A stretch of 64,000 nucleotides of DNA from Bacteroidota bacterium. Lineage in GTDB: Bacteria > Bacteroidota > Bacteroidia > Bacteroidales > UBA10428. The notes under the pieces were generated by a model. That model was not told the origin of the DNA. It searched no databases and was given only the letters and a program-made list of their open reading frames with translations. The translations under genes and the position numbers were made by a program. Every line of letters begins with the position of its first letter. Within the stretch, counting starts at the first letter, position 1. Of this stretch, positions 52,806-61,200 are shown in pieces. Location: assembly GCA_016699695.1 (NCBI GenBank), contig CP065006.1:1984001-2048000 (forward strand), read 5' to 3'.

Positions 52806-53847
52806 AATTCACAATTAGTTTATCAAATTCTGTATGGCTCTTTTCCAAAAAATTAATCCTGATTGGCAGGTAATAAGTTTTATCCCTTAAACTTCTTGGG
52901 AACCTTTTTAGAGTTTTCAACCTTACGGCATCTTTTTCAGTTGTAAGTATAATTTTTTTTCTTCCCGGAATCAGGTCGAACTGAATTCGAATACGTTCAA
53001 GGTCAGATTCGTTAAATAGATGATGATCAGCAAATTCAAGATGCTGAAAAGTAATTTCGTTTGACTCTAAATAATTTTTTAATGGGGTAGGGTTGGCAAT
53101 CCCTGTTACCAACAAAACGATTCCATTTTCCTTTTTAATTTTTTCTACCGAAAGTTTTTCGCTGGTTTCTTTAAACAGAGGGATGGCATTCTTATAGACC
53201 AGAGAAGTAAAGAAAAGTTTTTGATAGGGAAATAGTTTCAGCTCGTTCATCCACAGTCTTTTTTCGAGTGGACTAAAAGTGTCGGGCACTTTGGTCACAA
53301 GCACAATATCGGCTCTTTTTAACTGATTGCGGCTATCGCGAAGGTTGCCTGCCGGAAGCATGATGTCTTTGAAAACAGGACGGTTGTAATCGATAAGTAC
53401 AATATTTAATCCGGCATCGACGTAGCGGTGTTGAAAGGCATCGTCGAGTAAAATCACTTTAATCTTGCGATTGGTTTCGAGAAGGTTTTTTATTCCTTTT
53501 ACACGTTTCTCGCAAACAGCCACCAGAATGTTATTGTATTTTCTGAAAATCTGATAGGATTCGTCACCTATGCTTATTGGTGTTGATTTTTTTCCTGCCA
53601 GCACAAAACCCTTTGTGCGCCTGCCATAACCCCGGCTAAGCACTGCAATAGGTAGTGACTTATGTAAAAGATCAACCAGGTATTCGATATGGGGAGTTTT
53701 TCCCGTTCCACCCACGGTAATGTTTCCAACACAAATAGTAGCGACTTCAAACCTAACCGATTTTAGAATTTTCCAATCGAATAGTTTATGCCTTATTCGA
53801 ACTACCAGTCCGTAGAGGGGTGTGAATGGAATTAGTAGCCAGCGCAT
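52765..53847 (-). CDS. lpxK: Tetraacyldisaccharide 4'-kinase
   Basis: 360 residues. Walker A is GNITVGGTGKTP (residues 41-52), the catalytic DxD-type region follows in VILLDDAFQHR, and ADIVLVTKVPD lies before the C-terminal domain. It adds the 4'-phosphate to lipid A precursor at the inner membrane. It overlaps punA by 41 bp. A TATTTTTG promoter element sits 47 bp upstream. The next upstream gene in the same direction, sppA, is separated from it by the W-M-motif gene and a repeat element. Confidence 0.95.
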   Translation of the reverse strand: MRWLLIPFTPLYGLVVRIRHKLFDWKILKSVRFEVATICVGNITVGGTGKTPHIEYLVDLLHKSLPIAVLSRGYGRRTKGFVLAGKKSTPISIGDESYQIFRKYNNILVAVCEKRVKGIKNLLETNRKIKVILLDDAFQHRYVDAGLNIVLIDYNRPVFKDIMLPAGNLRDSRNQLKRADIVLVTKVPDTFSPLEKRLWMNELKLFPYQKLFFTSLVYKNAIPLFKETSEKLSVEKIKKENGIVLLVTGIANPTPLKNYLESNEITFQHLEFADHHLFNESDLERIRIQFDLIPGRKKIILTTEKDAVRLKTLKRFPRSLRDKTYYLPIRINFLEKSHTEFDKLIVNYVTKNKKIGRIHP

Positions 53848-53893
53848 CCGAAAATTTGTTGAAGAATTGGGTAGTTTGGCCTTTTCATAAAAG

Positions 53894-53901
53894 CAAAAAT
53901 A
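53894..53901 (-). promoter_or_regulatory. -7 element TATTTTTG for lpxK
   Basis: A TAnnTTTG match on the minus strand, 46 nt before the ATG at 53847. Confidence 0.45.
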
Positions 53902-53979
53902 CCTAAAATAAATTGAACCCTTTCGTGAGATTCATTCGATTCGAAATATTTAAACGGGCAGATTTCATATTTTGAGGAC

Positions 53980-53993
53980 GTACGAAAACGTAC
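53980..53993. promoter_or_regulatory. Palindrome GTACG-aaaa-CGTAC upstream of W-M-motif gene 2
   Basis: A perfect 5-bp inverted repeat with a 4-base spacer in the divergent region between lpxK and the small secreted gene. It could be an operator or a short RNA hairpin; nothing further can be said. Confidence 0.3.
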
Positions 53994-54127
53994 ATTAATT
54001 TTCCGATTTCGTTCGAAGATTGAAACGGTAACGATAATACAAGCAACATAAATAGTACTAATTCAATATATTACAACTATTGGCATGCGATTGGATAATC
54101 AAGCATCAAACTTTAAAAAACAAAAAC

Positions 54128-54451
54128 ATGAAACGTAATTTAACTATAAGCCTTAGTATTCTTGCAATGCTTTTTCTTTTCTCAGTAATTGTTTTAAATG
54201 CCAACAGCGGAGCGCCTGCATCAAGCGAAAAATTTTATGAAGAAGAAATCATACTTGAAAACTGGATGTTTGAATTATCAGCATGGTATCTGGAAACCAT
54301 GGATACGAAAACAGAATTAAAAGAAAATAGTGAAAGTAACACTTCCGAAGAAATTTTAATTTCCGATTCACTTCTAAAAGTGTTAACCGAACCTTCTGAC
54401 GAAGAAGAAATAAAACTAGAAAGCTGGATGAACGATCTGTCGCAATGGTAA
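54128..54451 (+). CDS. Small secreted protein with duplicated W-M motif, member 2
   Basis: 107 residues from ATG 54128 (a TTG at 54080 is not credible). Signal peptide or anchor: TISLSILAMLFLFSVIVLNA. The mature part carries EEEIILENWMFELSAW at residues 38-53 and EEEIKLESWMNDLSQW at 92-107, which again ends the protein. The spacer is acidic and Ser/Thr-rich. It shares the motif, the count of two and the C-terminal position with the gene at 45889. The predicted pI is very low. The function is unknown. The gene has its own terminator and lies between sppA and lpxK on the opposite strand. Confidence 0.75.
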   Translation: MKRNLTISLSILAMLFLFSVIVLNANSGAPASSEKFYEEEIILENWMFELSAWYLETMDTKTELKENSESNTSEEILISDSLLKVLTEPSDEEEIKLESWMNDLSQW

Positions 54452-54485
54452 TGGACTTTGTGTCACGCTATAATTCCGCAAAGGT

Positions 54486-54514
54486 CGCAGGCTAATTGTC
54501 TGCGGGTTTTTTTT
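54486..54514 (+). terminator. Terminator after W-M-motif gene 2
   Basis: Stem CGCAG/CTGCG (54486-54490 with 54500-54504) with a 9-nt loop and a run of eight T. A larger CCGCA/TGCGG pairing is also possible. Confidence 0.8.
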
Positions 54515-54540
54515 CAATTGAACCTATCCATAAAATATTA

Positions 54541-54739
54541 ATGAATAGGCATTATCATACTAGTACGATAGAAAAGATTGTATTAATATTAATTTCAAGC
54601 ATTTGTTCTTTTTTTGCTTACAGGCACTTTTTACCTCCCTACCGGGAAAAGCGCGGGGGTCATCCCCTTTAGGGGAAAGAGGGGTGAGCGTGGGCAAAAT
54701 TTAAAATATGGTAGTAACTGGCATAATAGAGGCTAATCA
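54541..54739. mobile_element. 199-bp MITE-like intergenic element, copy B
   Basis: The same element as at 26282-26480, of identical length and in the same orientation. The first 20 bases differ from copy A at no position, and the 37-bp core is identical. Terminal inverted repeats match at about 17 of 24 positions. The flanks TAAAATATTA (54531-54540) and TTAAATATGA (54740-54749) agree at 8 of 10 bases, compatible with a decayed target-site duplication. It lies between sppA and the W-M-motif gene. Confidence 0.6.
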
Positions 54740-54750
54740 TTAAATATGAT

Positions 54751-54782
54751 TAAAAAAAACCCGGAATAATGCATTCCGGGTT
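54751..54782 (-). terminator. Terminator of sppA
   Basis: Stem AACCCGGAAT/ATTCCGGGTT (54758-54767 with 54773-54782) with a 5-nt loop; the A-run 54752-54759 gives the T-run on the minus strand. Confidence 0.88.
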
Positions 54783-54804
54783 GTATGTTATACAAGAGGC
54801 TGGT

Positions 54805-56568
54805 TTATTTTAACTGTATAATAAAAGGCATGAGGGCTACAATACCTTGTGTTTGCATGAGGTCTTTTGCCTGCTGGTAGGTATCGGCGCTTATACCAAG
54901 CTCCTGAAGCATGGTTTTAACCCTTGCCTCGCCGGTTATTTCTTTTACAAATTGTTCGATGGGGTCTGGTTGTTTAGGCAGATCCACCACGCGGTACTTT
55001 TCGCCTAGTTTGGCCATGCGGTGGGCCACAGCAATAGCATCCTTTAATCCACCATAATTGTCAATCAGGTTAATGTCTTTGGCATCCGAACCGCTATACA
55101 CATGTCCGCGTCCGATTTCATTAACCTTTTCTTTCGTCATGCTGCGTCCTTCAGCCACATGGCTGATAAACTGGTCGTAAGTGATTTCGATAAAATGTTG
55201 CAGAAAGGCTTTTTCTTCAGGTTGAAGGGGTTTTGTTTGTGACGCAAAATCGGCATAAGGATGTGATTTACTCACATCGAAGGTTAGGCCCAATCGGTTA
55301 AAGAAGCCTTCGGCATTTAAAAATACTCCCAGAACTCCAATGGATCCGGTGATGGTATTTTTTCCTGCCAGAATGGTATCGGCTGCACAGGCAATGTAAT
55401 AGCCGCCCGATCCGGCTACATCGCCCATGGAAACAACTATGGGTTTTACGCCTTTGGTTTCTAGCAATTCCACAAGTATGTCTTCGGAGGCCATGGCGCT
55501 GCCACCTCCCGAGTTGATACGCAATACAATGGCTTTTATGGTCGAATCGCGACGGGCTTCGCGTATGGCGCGGGCAAAATTCTGACCCCCAATGTTGTTG
55601 ACTTCACCCTCGCCATCGACAATGCTGCCAGAGGCATAGATTACAGCAATTTTTTCGCGGGCAATGCCTTTAAAGTTTTTCTTGCCAGGTACATTGGAAT
55701 ATTTTGACAGCTCTACTGTATTCAGGTCGTCCTTATCGTCAATTTGTGTTAGGCTTTTTAGGTATTTGATCACATCGCCTTTATAAATAAGGCTATCTAC
55801 AAGCCCGTATTTTAGTGCATAAGTCGGATCTTTAATCCCCAGAGAACTCACTAGGTAGTTGAGTGTATCTTTGGAAATACCTCTTGATTCACAAATGCCA
55901 TCGGCCATATTATCCCAAATGGTGGTTACTATCCGATCGAGCTGTGCCTGGTTAGCCGGGCTCATTTCATCGAATTCGAACATCTCGCCAGCACCCTTGT
56001 ATTCGCCTATTTTTATTACTTCCGATTCGATATCGAGTTTGTCTAGAGCATTTTTTACGTGCATGGTCTGAAGGCTCAAGCCATTGAGCAATAGCATGCC
56101 CACCGGGTTTAAAAACACCTTGTCCGATACCGATGATAAATAAAGACCTGGTTGCGAAAGCAGGTCGTTGCTGTAGCTTACCACAAATTTTCCGGAGCTT
56201 CGGAAATCAATGAGTGCGCTGCGAATTTCGTCGATGGTAGCCATTCCGGCAAACGAATAGCCAGGTTCGATGTAAATGCCTGCAATTTTTTCGTCGGTTT
56301 TAGCTTTTTCAATGCATTCGAGCAAATCGTTGAGCCCGATTTGTTCGTTTTTACTGAAGCGGGCAAAATCAAAAGGCGAGCTTGGTTTACGATCTACAAT
56401 GGGTTGATCAATTTTCAGGTATAAAATAGTATTGTCTTTCAGCTCTACTGCTTTATCCTTACTTGCCGAAAGGGCACTTACAATGCCAACGAAAATTAAT
56501 ACAAGTATAAAAGTGGAAAGAATGATACCTACCACGGTAGCTAACAGGGAAGTAAAAAAGTTTTTCAT
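54805..56568 (-). CDS. sppA: Signal peptide peptidase SppA (67-kDa type)
   Basis: 587 residues from ATG 56568. The frame is open to 56757, but that part overlaps folK and has no signal anchor; the chosen start gives MKNFFTSLLATVVGIILST as the membrane anchor. Two tandem ClpP-like domains are present. The second carries the catalytic Ser in SMGDVAGSGGYYIACAA and GGGSAMASEDI before it; the first carries the general-base Lys region. It degrades cleaved signal peptides at the inner membrane. It is divergent from folK, and a terminator follows it. Confidence 0.93.
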   Translation of the reverse strand: MKNFFTSLLATVVGIILSTFILVLIFVGIVSALSASKDKAVELKDNTILYLKIDQPIVDRKPSSPFDFARFSKNEQIGLNDLLECIEKAKTDEKIAGIYIEPGYSFAGMATIDEIRSALIDFRSSGKFVVSYSNDLLSQPGLYLSSVSDKVFLNPVGMLLLNGLSLQTMHVKNALDKLDIESEVIKIGEYKGAGEMFEFDEMSPANQAQLDRIVTTIWDNMADGICESRGISKDTLNYLVSSLGIKDPTYALKYGLVDSLIYKGDVIKYLKSLTQIDDKDDLNTVELSKYSNVPGKKNFKGIAREKIAVIYASGSIVDGEGEVNNIGGQNFARAIREARRDSTIKAIVLRINSGGGSAMASEDILVELLETKGVKPIVVSMGDVAGSGGYYIACAADTILAGKNTITGSIGVLGVFLNAEGFFNRLGLTFDVSKSHPYADFASQTKPLQPEEKAFLQHFIEITYDQFISHVAEGRSMTKEKVNEIGRGHVYSGSDAKDINLIDNYGGLKDAIAVAHRMAKLGEKYRVVDLPKQPDPIEQFVKEITGEARVKTMLQELGISADTYQQAKDLMQTQGIVALMPFIIQLK

Positions 56569-56693
56569 AACGATGTGTTTTTTTATTTGGAGGATATTTT
56601 TGGTTGAACCTAATTCAGCCCGAATAAAATTAAGTAATTTTCTGCGGAATGCTGCAAAGCTTTTTTCAGTTATATTGAATAGAATCGAAATGG

Positions 56694-57182
56694 ATGACAA
56701 GCAACGTGTATTGCCTTCTGGGAAGTAACTTAGGAAATCGCAAGGAGAGCCTTGCAATGGCTTGCCGGGAAATTGATTTAAAGGCGGGTACTATTATACA
56801 GATGAGTGCCCTTTACGAGTCCGAAGCATGGGGTTATGCCGATGTGAGCCACTATTATAACCAGGCCATTCAGCTTCGAACCGAACTTTCAGCCCAGGAA
56901 TTACTGCAAGTATTGCTTGAAATAGAACAATCAATGGGACGAATCCGGTCCGAAAAAGGGTACACTGCCAGACCCATTGATATTGATATTCTTCTCTACA
57001 ACCAAAGCATTATTCAAACCCCATCGCTCACAGTGCCACATCCCAGAATGTTAGAGCGCAGGTTTGTATTGGTTCCCCTGGCCGAAATAGCGGATGATTT
57101 TCTGCATCCCATAGAGAAAAAACCCATTGCTACCTTATTGCATGAATGCCAGGATTCTCTCTGGGTGGAAAAGGTGATCTGA
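56694..57182 (+). CDS. folK: 2-amino-4-hydroxy-6-hydroxymethyldihydropteridine pyrophosphokinase
   Basis: 162 residues, the usual length. The pterin-binding N-terminus is CLLGSNLGNRKESL, and catalytic segments are LYESEAWGYADVSHYYNQAI, EIEQSMGRIRSEKGYTARPI, DIDILLYN and LTVPHPRMLERRFVLVPL. It makes the diphosphate donor for folate synthesis in the cytosol. An ATG in another frame four bases upstream is a false start. It is divergent from sppA and convergent with the PorP/SprF gene. Confidence 0.97.
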   Translation: MTSNVYCLLGSNLGNRKESLAMACREIDLKAGTIIQMSALYESEAWGYADVSHYYNQAIQLRTELSAQELLQVLLEIEQSMGRIRSEKGYTARPIDIDILLYNQSIIQTPSLTVPHPRMLERRFVLVPLAEIADDFLHPIEKKPIATLLHECQDSLWVEKVI

Positions 57183-57220
57183 TTGATATTCAAACTCTCC
57201 GACGAGCATTTCGAAAAGAA

Positions 57221-57255
57221 GAATCCCCCGGAAGGTAGTCTATAACGGGGGATTC
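57221..57255. terminator. Bidirectional hairpin between folK and the PorP/SprF-like gene
   Basis: A 10-bp perfect stem GAATCCCCCG/CGGGGGATTC (57221-57230 with 57246-57255) and a 15-nt loop. The left flank is A-rich, so it best serves the minus-strand gene; no T-run on the plus side. Confidence 0.65.
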
Positions 57256-57281
57256 AACTATAAAAACTATTTGAGTAGTTG

Positions 57282-58220
57282 CTAAAGTTCCTGGAAATTG
57301 TTGAAGCGGAATGTAATCATTAGTTCATGCGAGCCTGAGTTATAAGGGCTCAATTTGTTAATGCCGATATCGTACGAATACCCTACCTCAATTTTACGTT
57401 GGTAAATAACGCCCACAAGAATGGTTACAGCATCTTCTGAACGGTACGAAAGACCACCCCAGAGTTGGGTGCCATCCCAGTTACGCTGTCCGTACCATGC
57501 ACGCACATTAAAGTCGAGCTGGGGAGAGGTGCCTTTTACTTTCCTCAGAATGAGGGTGGGTTCGATGGCCAAATCGCGGTTGACATAATATTTATAACCA
57601 CCGTGCAAATAAAAGTGTTGGTTCAATTTTGCGATAGTGCTGCGCGGAACAGTATCGAATTCGCCGGGTGTATCGAACTGGAATTTATTTCCAAATAGAT
57701 TGGTTACCGACAATCCACCGTTGTAAGTTGAAGAAAACAAGTAAAACCCTACCGTAGCATCAGGTTTAATGTTGGTATAAACCTGTCCGGGCGTAAAATA
57801 GGGATCATATTCAGCAATGCGTAGTTTCGAACCGTCAATTTTATGTTGCATCACTCCAAGCATCAACCCCATGCTAATTTTCAGGTCTTCGGCAATGGAG
57901 TAGTTGTAGCCATAGGAACCATTGATGCTAATGCGTGTTTCGGCCGGACCCACGTTATCGCTCATGATGTAACCCCCAACCCCCATGGGCTGCGATTTGA
58001 AAGGTCCGTACATGCTAAGCGTATTGGTTATTGGGCCACCTTCCATTCCTGTCCATTGTATCCGGTTATTGGAAATAATCTGATAATATGGATAGGTACC
58101 GGTAAGGGCTGGGTTAATCAGATAGGGATTGGTCATAAATTGCGTATACAAAGGGTCTTGAGCCGCTTTTCCGCAAAGGCCCGCTAAGGCAAGCAATCCG
58201 ATGAGGGTTATTTTTTTCAT
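57282..58220 (-). CDS. PorP/SprF-family type IX secretion outer-membrane protein
   Basis: 312 residues with signal peptide (MKKITLIGLLALAGLCGKA). The family start QDPLYTQFMTNPYLINPALT is diagnostic, with strands such as MGVGGYIMSDNVGPAETRIS and a C-terminal GSHELMITFRF. It forms an outer-membrane barrel that works with the type IX secretion system, and each copy typically serves the large C-terminal-domain cargo encoded beside it. It is 29 bp downstream of the giant adhesin gene, so the two form one transcript. Confidence 0.95.
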   Translation of the reverse strand: MKKITLIGLLALAGLCGKAAQDPLYTQFMTNPYLINPALTGTYPYYQIISNNRIQWTGMEGGPITNTLSMYGPFKSQPMGVGGYIMSDNVGPAETRISINGSYGYNYSIAEDLKISMGLMLGVMQHKIDGSKLRIAEYDPYFTPGQVYTNIKPDATVGFYLFSSTYNGGLSVTNLFGNKFQFDTPGEFDTVPRSTIAKLNQHFYLHGGYKYYVNRDLAIEPTLILRKVKGTSPQLDFNVRAWYGQRNWDGTQLWGGLSYRSEDAVTILVGVIYQRKIEVGYSYDIGINKLSPYNSGSHELMITFRFNNFQEL

Positions 58221-58249
58221 GTCTGCTTTTTTCTTTTCAGTTTACTAAC

Positions 58250-61200
58250 TTACCTGATTATGGTGACTGTACCGGTAAGTGTTTCGGTTTGGCCATCGTT
58301 CGGTTTGATGATAAAGAAATAGGTGCCTAATGGCAGTTCTTTTCCATTTTTCATCGATTTGCCGTCCCACTCGTTCGAGGTATCCGATCCATAACCTTTG
58401 CGGTAATACACCAGCTGACCCCAGCGATTAAAGATTTCTACTTCAGCATCGGTGTATAAATGTACATGCGGAATTACCCAGGTATCGTTATGTCCATCAC
58501 CGTTGGGGGTAAACACATTGTAGAGGCTATCGCTTTCAATCACCGGTCGCACATCAATAATAATAGTATCGGTTTCAGAGCAACCATCTTCGGTAATCAT
58601 AATGGCAAAAAATGCCGTAGAATCATTTGGAGCAAAAATGGTGTACTCATGTGGCGCATTGGGTGGGTTGAACACAGGATTAACCTTATTTCCTTTTACC
58701 AGGGAGTCGGGTAATACCTCGAGTATATCCGTATGCCAATAGGCAGAATCCATGCTTACATTAATTTGTGCCCCTACTGTAGCCAGAATTTCACCGGTTT
58801 CAGAATCGATTCCGAAGCCGGCACTTTGTCCGAGTGAGTATGGAATATCCACCGCCTCAAAGGTTTTAATTTTGATGCTGTCTATTAGCATACATTCTGC
58901 CACTTCTGTTTGCTCGAGGCGGAGGGTAATGGTGATCGAATCCTCTAAAATCAAGGCTGTGGCCGATGGAGTGCGGTTATCGTTGTTGAAATCGATAAAA
59001 GCTGTATCAGGTGCCCAGGTTGCGCTTACGCTGTATTTCTGTGTCGGGAATGCTGTCGGATAACTGTAACCGGCAAACAACTCAAGCTGGTTGTATTTAC
59101 AAACTGTGGTATCGTTGTAAAGACCAGATACCTGTACATAGCGGGCATACATCATTTGTATATCGCGGTACGAGATTGAATCCTGACAAAGCTGATCATC
59201 CACAACCACCACATTGTACCAATTGTATTGGCCCAAATCAGTAAAGATCCCTGTGTGGTTGTTTTGGTAACCTATAATTGGCACACCACTCGGGTTGTGC
59301 ACATCGAGTCTGTAAAACTTGTTGGCTGTGCCTCCATTCACTACTACCTCAGCTGCACCGTCCCATGTAGGATTGCCATCGAAACCTAATGCCGAACAGG
59401 TTTTGGGAGTTATCAACACAGTATCGATAATTGGATAGGTCACATAGAGGGTCGTATCGAAATAGAGGAATGCATCGCTTACCCGTATTTTGTGCCATCC
59501 GGTATCGACAGCCATGTAATAGGGGTTGTCGAAGATATTGGTGTAGAGGTTGACAACCGAAGTAGACAGGTTGCTGTCTAAAACTGCAATGGGTGCCGAA
59601 CCATTGAGAATACTGATTTCAATCAGTGGACCATTAATATAGGCACAGGTAAATTCCAGTTCTACTTGTAAGCTTACCAGGCTAATGGTAGCTACATCTT
59701 CATCGGTACATCCGTTGGCATCGCGCACAGCCACAAAGTAGGTGCCTGCGTTCAGGCTGTCGAACAGTGGGTCTGACACATAAGTTCGCAATGAATCAGG
59801 AAGGTAGGTGGCACCTATCCAATAAGTGTAAGGCGGAGTACCTCCCATCGACATAAAGGTAATGCTTCCGGGGGTTTCGCCCACCGCATCCTGCACAATG
59901 GCGTTGGCTACCAGCGGCGAAGGCCCGCTAATTGTCTGTATGGTGCTGGTGATGCTGCATCCCAAACTGTCGGTAACATAAATGGTGTAGTTGCCCTGAG
60001 TAAGTTTGATAAAAGTATTAGAGGGGGTGTAGATTGTTCCATCTCTCGAATACTGATAAGCACCCCAGCCACCTGAAACATAGGCACGAATGGTACCATT
60101 GGCACTATCGGAGCAACCGGTAACAGGTGTTGTAAGAATGCTATCGAATATCAACGCTGAAGCTGGCTCAAGAATCAGTATAGAGTCTTCTGCAGAACAG
60201 CCAGCGGCATCGACCACTCTTATGTAATTCATGCCTGCAAAACCTGTAAATAAAGCAGTATCGCCAGAGTTGAAACCACTTTGAGTAGTTGTAAATCCAA
60301 TTAAAGTAAGACTTATATCGTAAGGTTCGCTGCCACCTGAAGCCACAGCCGACAATGGTGTATTGTCGCCGAAACATGCGATAGGCATAGCCATAAGGGT
60401 ATCGATTACCAATGGCGATGGAACAGTCAGTGACAATGGGCTGCTTGTGAGGGTATCGCAACCACGGGCATCGTATACCTTCACAAAGTAAGTATTGGCT
60501 CCAAGGTTATTGAAGATACCGGTGTTGTTGGTATCCAGATTGGGGAATAAAACATAAGTATAAGGCAAAGTTCCTCCGGAAGCTATTGCCGTAATTTCAC
60601 CCACTGTATCGCCAAAACATGAAATACCAGCTGAGATATAAGTTGTATCAAGCTCCAGAATTGAAGGACCCCAGATTTGTACAATGCTGTCGGCCAGGCA
60701 TCCGAGGCTATCGATTACCTGAGCAGTATATATGTTAGCTCCCAGGTTGATAAACAATCCGGAATCGGCCGAAGCAGAAGGTATATTGCCCGGTTGCAGA
60801 AGATAAGTCAACGATCCTGTGCCGCCTGTAGCTTTTACCACAATTGTTCCATTGGTATCTGCGCTGCAAAGAAGGCTATCGGTATAGTTGAGGCTTGTAA
60901 TTTGAATGGCGGTTGGTTCAGTAATTATTACAGTACCTGTAGAATCGCTGCATCCATTGGCATCGCGCAGGTAGATGTAATAGTTACCCGCGGTTAGACC
61001 TCCGAATACGGCTGTATCGTTAGTAGGAATCCATGTGTTCATGCTGTCGACAGAGACTTCATAAGCGGGTGTACCTTCTTGCACCACCACGCGGATGGTG
61101 GCCAGTTCGCCAAAACATGCTATGGGTTCAATCAGTATGGTATCTGCTTCCAGATCGGAAGGCTGGGTAATGCTTATTGCAGCGGTATCGCCCTGGCATC

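Larger units (their letters stand above)
54452..54804. other. 353-bp gap holding two terminators and repeat copy B
   Basis: From left to right it contains the terminator of the small secreted gene (54486-54514), the 199-bp repeat element copy B (54541-54739), and the minus-strand terminator of sppA (54751-54782). No coding sequence. Confidence 0.7.

Noticed and set aside
54080..54127. TTG start that would lengthen the small W-M-motif protein
   Set aside because: The added residues precede the signal sequence and break it; the ATG at 54128 follows an A-rich leader.
56569..56757. Possible N-terminal extension of sppA by 63 residues
   Set aside because: It overlaps folK, is not hydrophobic in the right way, and the shorter form begins with a good membrane anchor.
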